NCBI GenBank assembly: GCA_041580375.1
Contig: JBFGDZ010000025.1
Span: 1-27,412, forward strand
Source of the DNA: JAPUIN01 sp041580375
Lineage (GTDB): Bacteria > Acidobacteriota > Polarisedimenticolia > Gp22-AA2
DNA length: 27,412 bases
Reading direction: 5' to 3'
Shown: piece after piece, positions 18,684-26,601 of the stretch
Layout: each line of letters opens with the position of its first letter
How positions within the stretch are numbered: position 1 is the first letter of the stretch
Translations under genes and position numbers: made by a program
The notes under the pieces: generated by a model
The model's database searches: none
Told to the model about the DNA's origin: nothing
What the model saw: only the letters and a program-made list of their open reading frames with translations

Positions 18684-21107
18684 ATGTTTGAGAAGTATAC
18701 CGAAAAGGCCAAGAAGGTCCTCTTTCTGGCCCGTTACGAGGCCAGTCAGATGGGCAGCAAGGTCATCGCGTCGGAGCATCTCCTCCTGGGTCTGATCAAG
18801 GAGGGGGACGACCTCGTCCGCGACCTGTTCGCCCGGTCCAACGTGAACCTCGAACTGCTGCGGGCCGAGCTCGAGGCCCGGGGGCCCAGCGGCGAGAAGC
18901 AGGCCACTCCGATCGAGATCCCGTTCAGCGAGGAGACGAAGCGCATCCTGGCGTGCGCCGAGGAGGAGGCGGAGCGCCTCCTGCATCCCTACGTGAGCGA
19001 CGAGCACATTCTCCTGGGCCTGCTGCGCGTCGAGGACTCCGCCGCCGGCCGCATCCTGTCCGAGAAGGGCATGCGGCTGTACGCGCTGCGCGAGGACACG
19101 GTCGCCGTGTGGAAGCAGCGCTCCCTCCCCAAGCGCGTCAAGGAGACACCCTTCCTCAACGAGTTCTCGCGCGATCTGTCCGACATGGCCTCGCGCCAGA
19201 TCTTCGATCCGCTCATCGGGAGGCAGGTGGAGCTGCACCGGATGATCCAGGTTCTCTCGCGGCGCCGCAAGAACAACATCGTCCTCCTGGGCGAGCCGGG
19301 TGTGGGGAAGACGGCGCTGGTGGAGGGGCTGGCCCAGAGGATCGCCGAAGGGAACGTGCCGATCTCGATGTCCCGCAAGCGGATCCTCGCGCTGGATCTG
19401 AGCCTCATCGTCGCGGGTACGAAGTACCGCGGGCAGTTCGAGGAGCGGCTCAAGGGGATCATCTCGGAGATCGTCGGCAACGACGACATCATCATCTTCA
19501 TCGACGAGATCCATTCGCTCATCGGCGCCGGGTCGGCGGAGGGCTCGCTCGACGCCGCCAGCATCATCAAGCCGGCCCTGTCCCGCGGCGAGGTGCAGTG
19601 CATCGGCGCGACGACGCCGCGCGATTATCACCGCTACATCGAGAAGGACCGGGCGCTGGTGCGCCGTTTCCAGCCGATCCGCCTGCATCCGCCCACGGAG
19701 GAGGAGACCTACCAGATCCTTTACGGCGTCCGCTCGCGCTACGAGAAATATCATCAGGTGCGCTACACGGACGAGGCGCTGCGCGGCGCGGTGACGATCT
19801 CCAACCGGTACATCACCGATCGCTTCCTGCCCGACAAGGCGATCGACGTCATCGACGAGGCGGGGGCCCGCGTGAAGCTGAGCCGGCGTATGACCTACCG
19901 CGAGATGCGGGACGTCGAGAAGGAGATCGAGCGGGCCGTGAACAGCATGAAGAACTACCTCTTCCGCAAGGATTTCGAGAAGGCGGTCATGCACCACGAC
20001 GAGGAGATCGCGCTGCGGAAGAAGTACGAGGAATACAAGATGCGCGAGGAGGACGAGCGGCGCTCGGTTCAGGAGGTCACCCTGGAGGACGTCGAGGAGG
20101 TGATCTCGAAGTGGACCGGCATCCCGCTCGCTTCGGTGAAGCAGGAGGAGGCGGAGCGCCTTCTCAACATGGAGGAATCCCTCCACCGCAGGATCGTGGG
20201 GCAGAACGAGGCGGTGCGCGCGGTGGCCCGCGCGACCCGGAGATCCCGCGCGGGCCTGAAGAACCCGCGCCGTCCGGTCGGGTCCTTCATCTTCCTCGGG
20301 CCGACGGGCGTGGGGAAGACCGAGGTGGCGAAGGGGCTCGCGGAGTTCCTGTTCGGAGACGAGAGGGCGCTGGTCCGCTTCGACATGTCGGAATACATGG
20401 AAAAGCACGCCATCGCCAAGATGATCGGATCCCCGCCCGGCTACGTCGGCTACGAGGAGGGCGGGCAGATGACCGAGCGCATCAAGAGGAAGCCTTACAG
20501 CGTCGTGCTCCTCGACGAGATCGAGAAGGCCCACCCCGACGTGCTGAACATCCTGCTCCAGGTGATGGAGGACGGCCAGATCACGGACGCGTACGGCGAC
20601 ACGATCGACTTCAAGAACAGCCTGCTCGTCATGACCTCGAACATCGGATCGCAGTTGATCCAGAGATCGCGCGGGATGGGGTTCCGCTCGCAGGAGGACC
20701 GGCAGGCGGACTACCGGGAGCGCCGCGATCTGGTGCAGAAGGAGCTCCGGAGCGCCCTGAATCCCGAGTTCATCAACCGCGTCGACGAGATCATCGTCTT
20801 CGACGCCCTGTCGGACGAGGACCTGCTGGCGATCGCACGCCTCATGATCGACCAGCTCAACGGCAGCCTGACCGAGAAGGGGATCCGGCTCATGCTGACC
20901 GACGACGCCTATCGTTGGCTGATCGACCGCACCTGCGGCGACCGTTCCTACGGCGCGCGCCCGCTCCGTCGTGCCATCCAGAAGAACATTGAGGATGTCC
21001 TGTCGGAGAGCATCATTCTCGGCCAGCTTCCCGCAAAAGGAGAGATCGAGATCTTCGTGGATCAGCAGGAGCTGGCGTTCCGGGAACCGATCGAAGTGGC
21101 GCGCTGA
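18684..21107 (+). CDS. clpC: ClpC-type AAA+ unfoldase (Clp protease ATP-binding subunit)
   Basis: An 807-residue Hsp100 protein. Two Clp N-domain repeats occupy ~1-145 (FEKYTEKAKKVLFLARYEA, SEHLLLGLIKEG, then SDEHILLGLLRVE). The first AAA+ module has GEPGVGKT (~203-210) and IIIFIDEIHSLIGAG. A short middle domain of ClpC size (~420-480) follows; the long coiled M-domain of ClpB is absent. The second AAA+ module has GPTGVGKT (~539-546) and VVLLDEIEKAHPDVLN. The loop RGMGFRSQ in the second module sits where ClpP-binding (L/V/M)GF loops are found, so it probably feeds ClpP, which is encoded elsewhere. Its ribosome site is weak. It stands between lolD and bamA with its own promoter. Confidence 0.93.
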   Translation: MFEKYTEKAKKVLFLARYEASQMGSKVIASEHLLLGLIKEGDDLVRDLFARSNVNLELLRAELEARGPSGEKQATPIEIPFSEETKRILACAEEEAERLLHPYVSDEHILLGLLRVEDSAAGRILSEKGMRLYALREDTVAVWKQRSLPKRVKETPFLNEFSRDLSDMASRQIFDPLIGRQVELHRMIQVLSRRRKNNIVLLGEPGVGKTALVEGLAQRIAEGNVPISMSRKRILALDLSLIVAGTKYRGQFEERLKGIISEIVGNDDIIIFIDEIHSLIGAGSAEGSLDAASIIKPALSRGEVQCIGATTPRDYHRYIEKDRALVRRFQPIRLHPPTEEETYQILYGVRSRYEKYHQVRYTDEALRGAVTISNRYITDRFLPDKAIDVIDEAGARVKLSRRMTYREMRDVEKEIERAVNSMKNYLFRKDFEKAVMHHDEEIALRKKYEEYKMREEDERRSVQEVTLEDVEEVISKWTGIPLASVKQEEAERLLNMEESLHRRIVGQNEAVRAVARATRRSRAGLKNPRRPVGSFIFLGPTGVGKTEVAKGLAEFLFGDERALVRFDMSEYMEKHAIAKMIGSPPGYVGYEEGGQMTERIKRKPYSVVLLDEIEKAHPDVLNILLQVMEDGQITDAYGDTIDFKNSLLVMTSNIGSQLIQRSRGMGFRSQEDRQADYRERRDLVQKELRSALNPEFINRVDEIIVFDALSDEDLLAIARLMIDQLNGSLTEKGIRLMLTDDAYRWLIDRTCGDRSYGARPLRRAIQKNIEDVLSESIILGQLPAKGEIEIFVDQQELAFREPIEVAR

Positions 21108-21150
21108 CCGCGCCGCGCACCGTGTCCCCGGACGCGCTCCAGGAGCCCCC

Positions 21151-24100
21151 GTGCCGCGCCGGTCCCGATCGATCTCCCATCCGCCACTGATCGCCTTCAC
21201 CGGGGTTCTGTGCGTCCTGCTGACGCCTCCCGTCGCCGCGGGTTTCCCGCGGGACGGGCAGCCTGCCCTCATCGAACGTCCGGCGGCCGTCGACTCCGGG
21301 ATCCGCGGCCGCGAAGACGCGCGCGCCGACGAAGTCGATCACCCGCAGCAGGACGGCGAGGAGTCGGCCGGCGCCCCGGGCGCCGCCGAAGCGGGAGCCG
21401 CGGGTGAATCGGCGCCGGAGTCCGGTGAGGCGCCGGCGCCGCCGCCGGGGCCGGACGGGAAGCAGATCGGGCAGATCGTCGTGGACGGGAACCGGCGCGT
21501 CTCGGACAGCGCCTTCTTCAACAACCTCCGGCTCAAGACGGGCGATCCCTACGACGAGCGCGTGATCTTCGAGGAGTTCAGGAGGCTGTGGAACCTCAAC
21601 CTGTTCGACGACATCGTGGTGGAATCCCGCCGGGGGGCGGACGGAACCTACGATCTGATCTTCCATGTCGTCGATCGTCCGCTCATCAGCGGCGTCTCGT
21701 ACGTCGGCATGGACTCGGTCACCGAGACCAACATCCGCGAGCGGCTGTCGCAGGCCAAGGCGGAGGTGCGGCGCGGCCAGCCGATCGATTTCTCCGTGCT
21801 GCGGCGCGCGGAGGCCGCGATCGAGCATCTGCTGGGCGAGCGCGGCTACCTCCAGGCGCGCACTCGGGCCCGCCTCACTCCGATCAACCAGGGTCAGCAG
21901 GAGGTGACCTTCTACATCCGCGAAGGCGCCAAGACCAAAATCCGCACCATCGATTTCACCGGCAACACGGTCTACAAGGACCGGGCGCTGCGGAAGATGC
22001 TGAACCTCACGAAGGAGGCCTTCTGGCTCACCTCCTGGGCCTCGAACAAGCCTCTCTATCATCCCGCCAAGTTCGATCAGGACGCGGAGAACATACGGGA
22101 CGCCTATCGGGCCGCCGGATACCTGGACGTTGGGATCAAGCCGGAGGTCGTGGAGCTGGAGTCCGAGGCGAAAGCACGCGAGCGGGAGGAGAAACGGGCG
22201 CAGCGGGAGGAGGAAGAGCAGGAGAGGCGGGACGAAGGGGACGAACCGGCCCTGTTGCGCGAGGCGGCCGACACGCGCGCGCTCGATCCGGCCGAAGACG
22301 ACTTCTGGGAGCGGTTCGAGGCGCTCGAGGCGCGGCGTCCGGATGAGACGGAGGAACAGCACCGCGAGCGCCTGGAGAAGGAGCTCAAGAAACGCAAGAA
22401 GGAGGACAAGAAGGGATCGAAGCGCTGGATCCGCCTCACGGTCCCGATCGACGAGGGGCAGCGGTACCGGGTCGGCAACATCGCCATCGAAGGGAACACC
22501 GTCTTCAGCGATGCCGAGATCCTGGCGCGGTTGCCGCTGCGCACGGGCATGATCTTCAACAACCGGGCGCTCGAGCTGGGCACGCGCCTGATCGAGGAGG
22601 AGTACGGAGCGCGCGGGTATTTCTACGTGTCCCTGAATCCCAAGATCGAAAAGCAGGACGAGATCGCCGACCTGACCCTCGAGGTGACCGAGGATCGGAA
22701 GTACTTCGTCGATCGGATCGAATTCAGCGGCAACACCACGACCCGTGACAAGGTGCTGCGGCGAGAGATGCGCCTGCACGAGGAGGACCTGTTCAACGTG
22801 CGCCTTCTCCGCCTGGGGATGCGCAAGATCGCCCAGCTCGGCTACTGGCGCGTCGGGGACGATCCCGTCGTGCAGCCCCGCGGGGACCGATCCAAGGTGG
22901 ACATCGAGGTCCAGGGGATCGAGGCGAACCGGAACGAGATCCAGGTCGGCGGCGGCGTGTCCGGCATCGAGGGCGGATTCTTCCAGGCTTCCTACGCGAC
23001 CCGGAACTTCCTCGGGCGGGGCGAGATCCTGTCGACGTTCATCCAGCTCGGCTCGCAGGCGGACCGGTACTCGATCAACTTCACGGAGCCCTGGTTCCTC
23101 GGGAAGCCGTGGACGCTGGGTGTCTCGCTCTTCAGTCAGCAGACCGACTTCGTCGGATTCCGGCGCAACGGCACCGGCGGTCGCCTCCTGCTGGGGCGGC
23201 TGCTCGGGAATTTCTCGCGCTTCGACGTCGCCTACGGCTTCGAAGAGATCACGTTCAACCCGACCGACCCGCAGTTCGGCGCCAGCACGGTCAGCACCAC
23301 CAGCTCGCTCACGACGCTCCTGAGCTACGACACCCGCAACAACTTCTTCCGGCCCACGCGCGGAACGCGACTGGCGACGAGCGTGGAATACGCCGGCGGG
23401 TTCCTGGGAGGGGACAACTACTTCGTGAAGCCGCGCCTCGACGCCACCGTGTATCTTCCCGGATTCCGCCGCCGCCATTACATCGGTCTGAACGCGTCCG
23501 CGGGCTACGTGGAGGGATTCGGAGGGCGCTCCGTGCCGACGTTCGAACGATTCTTCCTCGGGGGAGAGCGCAGCCTGCGCGTGTTCCGCACCCGCCAGGT
23601 GAGCCCCCGGCGCTCGGACTTCGACGTCAACGGAAACGGATTCATCGATTTCCCCGAGGACCGGAACCCGAACGGCGTCTTCGATCCGTGCGAGGACCTG
23701 AATGGAAACGGTGTCCAGGATCCCGGCGAGTTCGACCGGGGGAACTGCATGCTCGATCCGCCCGAGGATCTCAACAACAACGGCATTCTGGACACGGAGG
23801 ATCTCAACCGCAACGGCATCCTGGACCCCGGCGAGGACGCCAACGGCAACGGCGTCCTCGATTCCGAGGATTCCAACGGCAACGGCCTCCTCGATTTCGG
23901 AGAGGACACGCCCGACGGGATTTTCACCCCGTTCTGCCCGGCCGACGATCCGAACATGAACGGCATCTTCGACGGCGCCCCCGAGGGGGATTTCGGGAAC
24001 TGCCGCCTGGATCCGGGCGAGGACACGAACGGCGACGGCATCTTCGGCACCGTGTTCCCCGGGGGCAACCGGTACGTCCTGTTCAACGCCGAGTACACGA

Positions 24101-24330
24101 TCCCGCTGTCCAGCACGGTCGAGTTCGCGTTTTTCTACGACGCGGGCAACGCCTTCGACGACGAGGAGGACATCGCCATCGACAACATGAGGGTCGACTA
24201 CGGCATCGAGATGAGATTCTACCTGCCCGTGTTCCAGGCGCCCCTCCGCCTCATCTACGGGTTGATCCAGGACCCGCGCCAGAACGAGGACTCCTCCAAC
24301 TTCATCTTCAGCATCGGCACGACCTTCTGA
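21151..24330 (+). CDS. bamA: outer membrane protein assembly factor BamA with loop insertions
   Basis: About 1059 residues from the GTG at 21151 (AGGAG six bases upstream). A signal peptide (~1-30) and an acidic, Ala/Gly/Pro-rich linker precede five POTRA repeats. They start near 104, 177, 261, 437 and 517, each opening with a pattern like IxxIxxxGNxxxxD. POTRA3 is interrupted by a Glu/Arg/Lys-rich insert (~337-425). The Omp85 barrel runs from ~590 to a C-terminal Phe (SIGTTF). After FLGGERSLRVF, where BamA normally has (V/I)RG(F/Y), comes a ~143-residue insert (825-967) of DxNxNGxxDxxED repeats with four cysteines; the barrel then resumes at GGNRYVLFNAEYTIPLS. BamA inserts beta-barrel proteins into the outer membrane. 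It is 43 bases after clpC and upstream of ompH. Confidence 0.95.
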   Translation: MPRRSRSISHPPLIAFTGVLCVLLTPPVAAGFPRDGQPALIERPAAVDSGIRGREDARADEVDHPQQDGEESAGAPGAAEAGAAGESAPESGEAPAPPPGPDGKQIGQIVVDGNRRVSDSAFFNNLRLKTGDPYDERVIFEEFRRLWNLNLFDDIVVESRRGADGTYDLIFHVVDRPLISGVSYVGMDSVTETNIRERLSQAKAEVRRGQPIDFSVLRRAEAAIEHLLGERGYLQARTRARLTPINQGQQEVTFYIREGAKTKIRTIDFTGNTVYKDRALRKMLNLTKEAFWLTSWASNKPLYHPAKFDQDAENIRDAYRAAGYLDVGIKPEVVELESEAKAREREEKRAQREEEEQERRDEGDEPALLREAADTRALDPAEDDFWERFEALEARRPDETEEQHRERLEKELKKRKKEDKKGSKRWIRLTVPIDEGQRYRVGNIAIEGNTVFSDAEILARLPLRTGMIFNNRALELGTRLIEEEYGARGYFYVSLNPKIEKQDEIADLTLEVTEDRKYFVDRIEFSGNTTTRDKVLRREMRLHEEDLFNVRLLRLGMRKIAQLGYWRVGDDPVVQPRGDRSKVDIEVQGIEANRNEIQVGGGVSGIEGGFFQASYATRNFLGRGEILSTFIQLGSQADRYSINFTEPWFLGKPWTLGVSLFSQQTDFVGFRRNGTGGRLLLGRLLGNFSRFDVAYGFEEITFNPTDPQFGASTVSTTSSLTTLLSYDTRNNFFRPTRGTRLATSVEYAGGFLGGDNYFVKPRLDATVYLPGFRRRHYIGLNASAGYVEGFGGRSVPTFERFFLGGERSLRVFRTRQVSPRRSDFDVNGNGFIDFPEDRNPNGVFDPCEDLNGNGVQDPGEFDRGNCMLDPPEDLNNNGILDTEDLNRNGILDPGEDANGNGVLDSEDSNGNGLLDFGEDTPDGIFTPFCPADDPNMNGIFDGAPEGDFGNCRLDPGEDTNGDGIFGTVFPGGNRYVLFNAEYTIPLSSTVEFAFFYDAGNAFDDEEDIAIDNMRVDYGIEMRFYLPVFQAPLRLIYGLIQDPRQNEDSSNFIFSIGTTF
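22159..22425 (+). other. charged coiled insert within POTRA3 of BamA
   Basis: Codons ~337-425 encode a hydrophilic, highly charged segment (runs such as KAREREEKRAQREEEEQERR and ELKKRKKEDKKGSKR). It separates the helical part of POTRA3 from its last strand (IRLTVPIDEGQR). The standard repeat pattern resumes directly afterwards, so this is an in-frame insertion and not a missing domain. Confidence 0.7.
23623..24051 (+). repeat. tandem DxNxNGxxDxxED repeats in BamA loop 6
   Basis: About ten imperfect repeats of 11-14 codons, with core units such as DVNGNGFIDFPED, DLNNNGILDTED, DLNRNGILDPGED, DANGNGVLDSED and DSNGNGLLDFGED. They resemble thrombospondin type 3 or dockerin-like calcium-binding loops. 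Cysteines at 847, 866, 929 and 951 form two similarly spaced pairs, each ending in GNC(M/R)LDPxED, which suggests duplication of a larger unit. Confidence 0.85.
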
Positions 24331-24346
24331 CCGGCCCGGAGGCTCG

Positions 24347-24376
24347 CTGTCTGGCCCCGACCCCCTGTGGTATAGT
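24347..24376 (+). promoter_or_regulatory. promoter of ompH
   Basis: TATAGT (24371-24376) is a good -10 preceded by GG. The -35 region (CTGTCT with 18-base spacing) is weak. The start would be near 24383, about 26 bases before the ATG. Confidence 0.4.
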
Positions 24377-24408
24377 CATTCGTCGGCGCGTACGTGAAGG
24401 AGAGTCTC

Positions 24409-24969
24409 ATGCGACGCAGGTTCGGGATCTTTTGTGCGCTGTTGGTGTTCGCGGCCGGTTTCGCGGCCGCCCAGGATGCGTCCGTCCGGGTCGGCGTCTT
24501 CGATCCGGAGGCCGTCTGGAGGCTGAGCGAGGTCGGCCGCAAGTACAACGAGACGCTCACCAACGCGGCGAACAGACTTCAGGAGAGGATCGAGAAGAAG
24601 CAGAAGGAAATCGAGGCGCTCGTCGACAAGCTCCGGCAGCAGCAGGCCAGCCTCAGCGAGGACAGAATCCAGACGATGCAGAAGGACGTTCAGAACAAGC
24701 GCATCGAGCTGGAGAGGATGAACTCGGACGCCAAGAGAGAGATGAACGATCAGCTGAACGACATCCAGGGCCGGTTCCAGAGGATGCTGATCGAGACCAT
24801 CGAGGCGCTCGGCAAAGAGGGGAACTACACCGTCATCCTGAGCTCGGAGATCGTCGGTTACAGCGCCCCGCGCGCGGACATCACCCAGGACCTCATCGCC
24901 AAGTTCAACGAGATGCACAAGGTCGCGCCGGCGTCCGGTGCCGCCAAGAAGCCGTCCGGACCGAAATAG
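24409..24969 (+). CDS. ompH: OmpH/Skp family periplasmic chaperone
   Basis: A 186-residue protein from the ATG at 24409, which has AAGGAG six bases upstream. A GTG at 24394 is less likely because it would add residues before the signal peptide. The signal peptide is ~1-22 (FGIFCALLVFAAGFAAAQ). The mature part starts with SVRVGVFDPEAVW, close to the (I)G(V/F)VD strand of Skp, then a long coiled coil (~45-125) that forms the tentacles, and a short C-terminal strand region (NYTVILSSEIVGYSAP). Skp holds unfolded outer-membrane proteins in the periplasm and hands them to BamA, encoded just upstream. The Lys/Pro tail is unremarkable. Confidence 0.92.
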   Translation: MRRRFGIFCALLVFAAGFAAAQDASVRVGVFDPEAVWRLSEVGRKYNETLTNAANRLQERIEKKQKEIEALVDKLRQQQASLSEDRIQTMQKDVQNKRIELERMNSDAKREMNDQLNDIQGRFQRMLIETIEALGKEGNYTVILSSEIVGYSAPRADITQDLIAKFNEMHKVAPASGAAKKPSGPK

Positions 24970-25006
24970 GCACGCGGCGCCCCGCCTCGCGTCCGGGGAT
25001 CCAGTC

Positions 25007-26110
25007 GTGGGAACCTACACGCTCGGGGAGATCGCGACCCGGCTCGGAGGCCGGGTCGAGGGGGATGCGAGCCGGAAGATCGCCGGGGTCCGTCCGCTCG
25101 ACAGCGCCGGTCCGGACGACCTCAGCTTCATCGCCCATCCACGCTATCGCCGGGCCGCCGCCTCCTCCCGGGCCGCGGCCCTCATCGTCAGCGATCCGGG
25201 CCCGCTCCGGGACCGCAACCTGATCGTCGTCCAGAACCCCTACGCGGCACTGAGAACGGCCATGGAGCTGTTCTTCGAGACCCCCGCGCCGGTGCCCGGC
25301 ATCCATCCCCAGGCCGTCATCGGCGAGGGGGCGCAGCTGGGGGCGGACGTCTCGGTAGGGCCGTTCTCCGTGGTGGGACGGCGCTGCCGCCTCGGCGACG
25401 GAGCGGCGCTCATGGCGCACGTCGTCCTCGGCGACGACGTGCAGGTGGGGAAGAGCTCGGTGCTGCATCCCGGGGTCGTCGTGTACGCCCGCTCGATTCT
25501 GGGGGAGCGGGTCACGGTTCACGCCGGGAGCGTCATCGGCAGCGACGGGTTCGGCTACGCGGAGGCGGAGGGGGCGCGTGCGAAGATCCCGCAGGTGGGG
25601 AACGTCGTCGTCGGGGACGACGTCGAGATCGGCGCCTGCACGACGATCGATCGCGCCACGTTCGGCAGCACCATCGTGGGCCGGGGCACGAAGATCGACA
25701 ACCTGGTGCAGGTGGCCCACAACGTCGTGATCGGCGAGGATTCGGTCCTCGTCGCGCAGGCGGGGATCGCGGGGAGCACGACCCTCGGGCGGCGCGTCAT
25801 CCTGGCCGGTCAGAGCGGGGCGGCCGGGCACCTGAGCCTGGGAGAGCGCTCGGTCGTCGGCGCCAAATCCGCCGTCCTCCGGGACCTGGCGCCCGGCTCG
25901 TTCGTCCTCGGGCATCCCGCGATCGATCACCGTGAGTGGAAGCGGGAACGGGCCGCGGCGCGCCGCCTGCCCGATCTGCTGCGGCGGATGGCGCGGCTGG
26001 AGCGCGCCGTCGTCGCGGGCGCGGGCCGCGGCAAGCCGGCGGCGGCAGTCCGCCGGGCGGCGGGCGCCGGGCGGCGCACGGCCCGGAAGCGGCCGCGGCG
26101 ATCCGGATGA
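25007..26110 (+). CDS. lpxD: UDP-3-O-acylglucosamine N-acyltransferase LpxD
   Basis: About 367 residues from a GTG at 25007, with GGGGA upstream and family-like sequence starting immediately (TLGEIATRLGGRVEG). The N-terminal uridine-binding domain is at ~1-95. A left-handed beta-helix of hexapeptide repeats follows (~100-300), containing the catalytic-His segment NLVQVAHNVVIG and SGAAGHLSLGE. A short helical region comes next. The last ~30 residues are an unusual Arg/Ala-rich basic tail absent from typical ~340-residue LpxD. The enzyme adds the N-linked hydroxyacyl chain in the third step of lipid A synthesis in the cytoplasm. It lies between ompH and fabZ in the standard envelope order. Confidence 0.93.
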   Translation: MGTYTLGEIATRLGGRVEGDASRKIAGVRPLDSAGPDDLSFIAHPRYRRAAASSRAAALIVSDPGPLRDRNLIVVQNPYAALRTAMELFFETPAPVPGIHPQAVIGEGAQLGADVSVGPFSVVGRRCRLGDGAALMAHVVLGDDVQVGKSSVLHPGVVVYARSILGERVTVHAGSVIGSDGFGYAEAEGARAKIPQVGNVVVGDDVEIGACTTIDRATFGSTIVGRGTKIDNLVQVAHNVVIGEDSVLVAQAGIAGSTTLGRRVILAGQSGAAGHLSLGERSVVGAKSAVLRDLAPGSFVLGHPAIDHREWKRERAAARRLPDLLRRMARLERAVVAGAGRGKPAAAVRRAAGAGRRTARKRPRRSG

Positions 26111-26130
26111 GGGGACGGAGGAGGGGCCCG

Positions 26131-26601
26131 ATGGTGGACACTCAGGTACCGCTCGACGTGCGGCAGATCCTCGAGATCCTGCCGCACCGCTATCCATTTC
26201 TTCTCGTCGACCGCATCATCGCCATCGAGGCGGGGAAACGCGTGGTGGGAATCAAGAACGTCACATTCAACGAGCCCTTCTTCCAGGGCCACTTCCCCGG
26301 ATATCCCATCATGCCGGGCGTCCTGATCGTGGAGGCGATGGCCCAGGTGGGTGCCGTCCTCATGCTCCGCAGCATGGCGGATCGGGGCAATAAGCTCGTC
26401 TATTTCGCCGGGATCGACGGGGCGAAGTTCCGGCGACCCGTCGTGCCCGGTGATCAGATCCGATTCGAGGTCGAGGTGCTGAAGGCGAGGGCGCGAACGG
26501 CCCGGCTGAGAGGCGAGGCCTACGTCGGCGACGATCTCGCCGCGGAGGCGGTGCTGCTCTCCTCGATGGTGGACCGGGGCGCCGGCGCGGGGAATCCGTG
26601 A
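26131..26601 (+). CDS. fabZ: (3R)-hydroxyacyl-ACP dehydratase FabZ
   Basis: A 156-residue hot-dog-fold dehydratase. ILPHRYPFLLVDRI opens the conserved core. The active-site histidine and glutamate lie in GHFPGYPIMPGVLIVEAMAQ, and FAGIDGAKFRRPVVPGDQ follows. The ATG at 26131 is preceded by GGAGGAGGGG. It removes water from hydroxyacyl-ACP in fatty acid elongation and competes with LpxA/LpxD for hydroxyacyl-ACP, which explains its place in the lipid A cluster. It overlaps lpxA by four bases (GTGA). Confidence 0.95.
   Translation: MVDTQVPLDVRQILEILPHRYPFLLVDRIIAIEAGKRVVGIKNVTFNEPFFQGHFPGYPIMPGVLIVEAMAQVGAVLMLRSMADRGNKLVYFAGIDGAKFRRPVVPGDQIRFEVEVLKARARTARLRGEAYVGDDLAAEAVLLSSMVDRGAGAGNP

Noticed and set aside
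20971..21150. BamA reading frame extended upstream into clpC
   Set aside because: The frame is open only because of GC bias. The GTG at 21151 has AGGAG upstream and is followed directly by a signal peptide.
18162..21272. A long open frame on the minus strand across lolD, clpC and the start of bamA
   Set aside because: It is antisense to genes with unmistakable ClpC, LolD and BamA motifs. Its translation is low-complexity Arg/Leu/Asp-rich and matches no family; it arises from high GC at third positions.
23623..24051. Tandem repeat as a CRISPR array or mobile repeat
   Set aside because: The units are imperfect, in frame and conserved at the protein level, with no constant repeat/spacer pattern. 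They belong to the BamA coding sequence.
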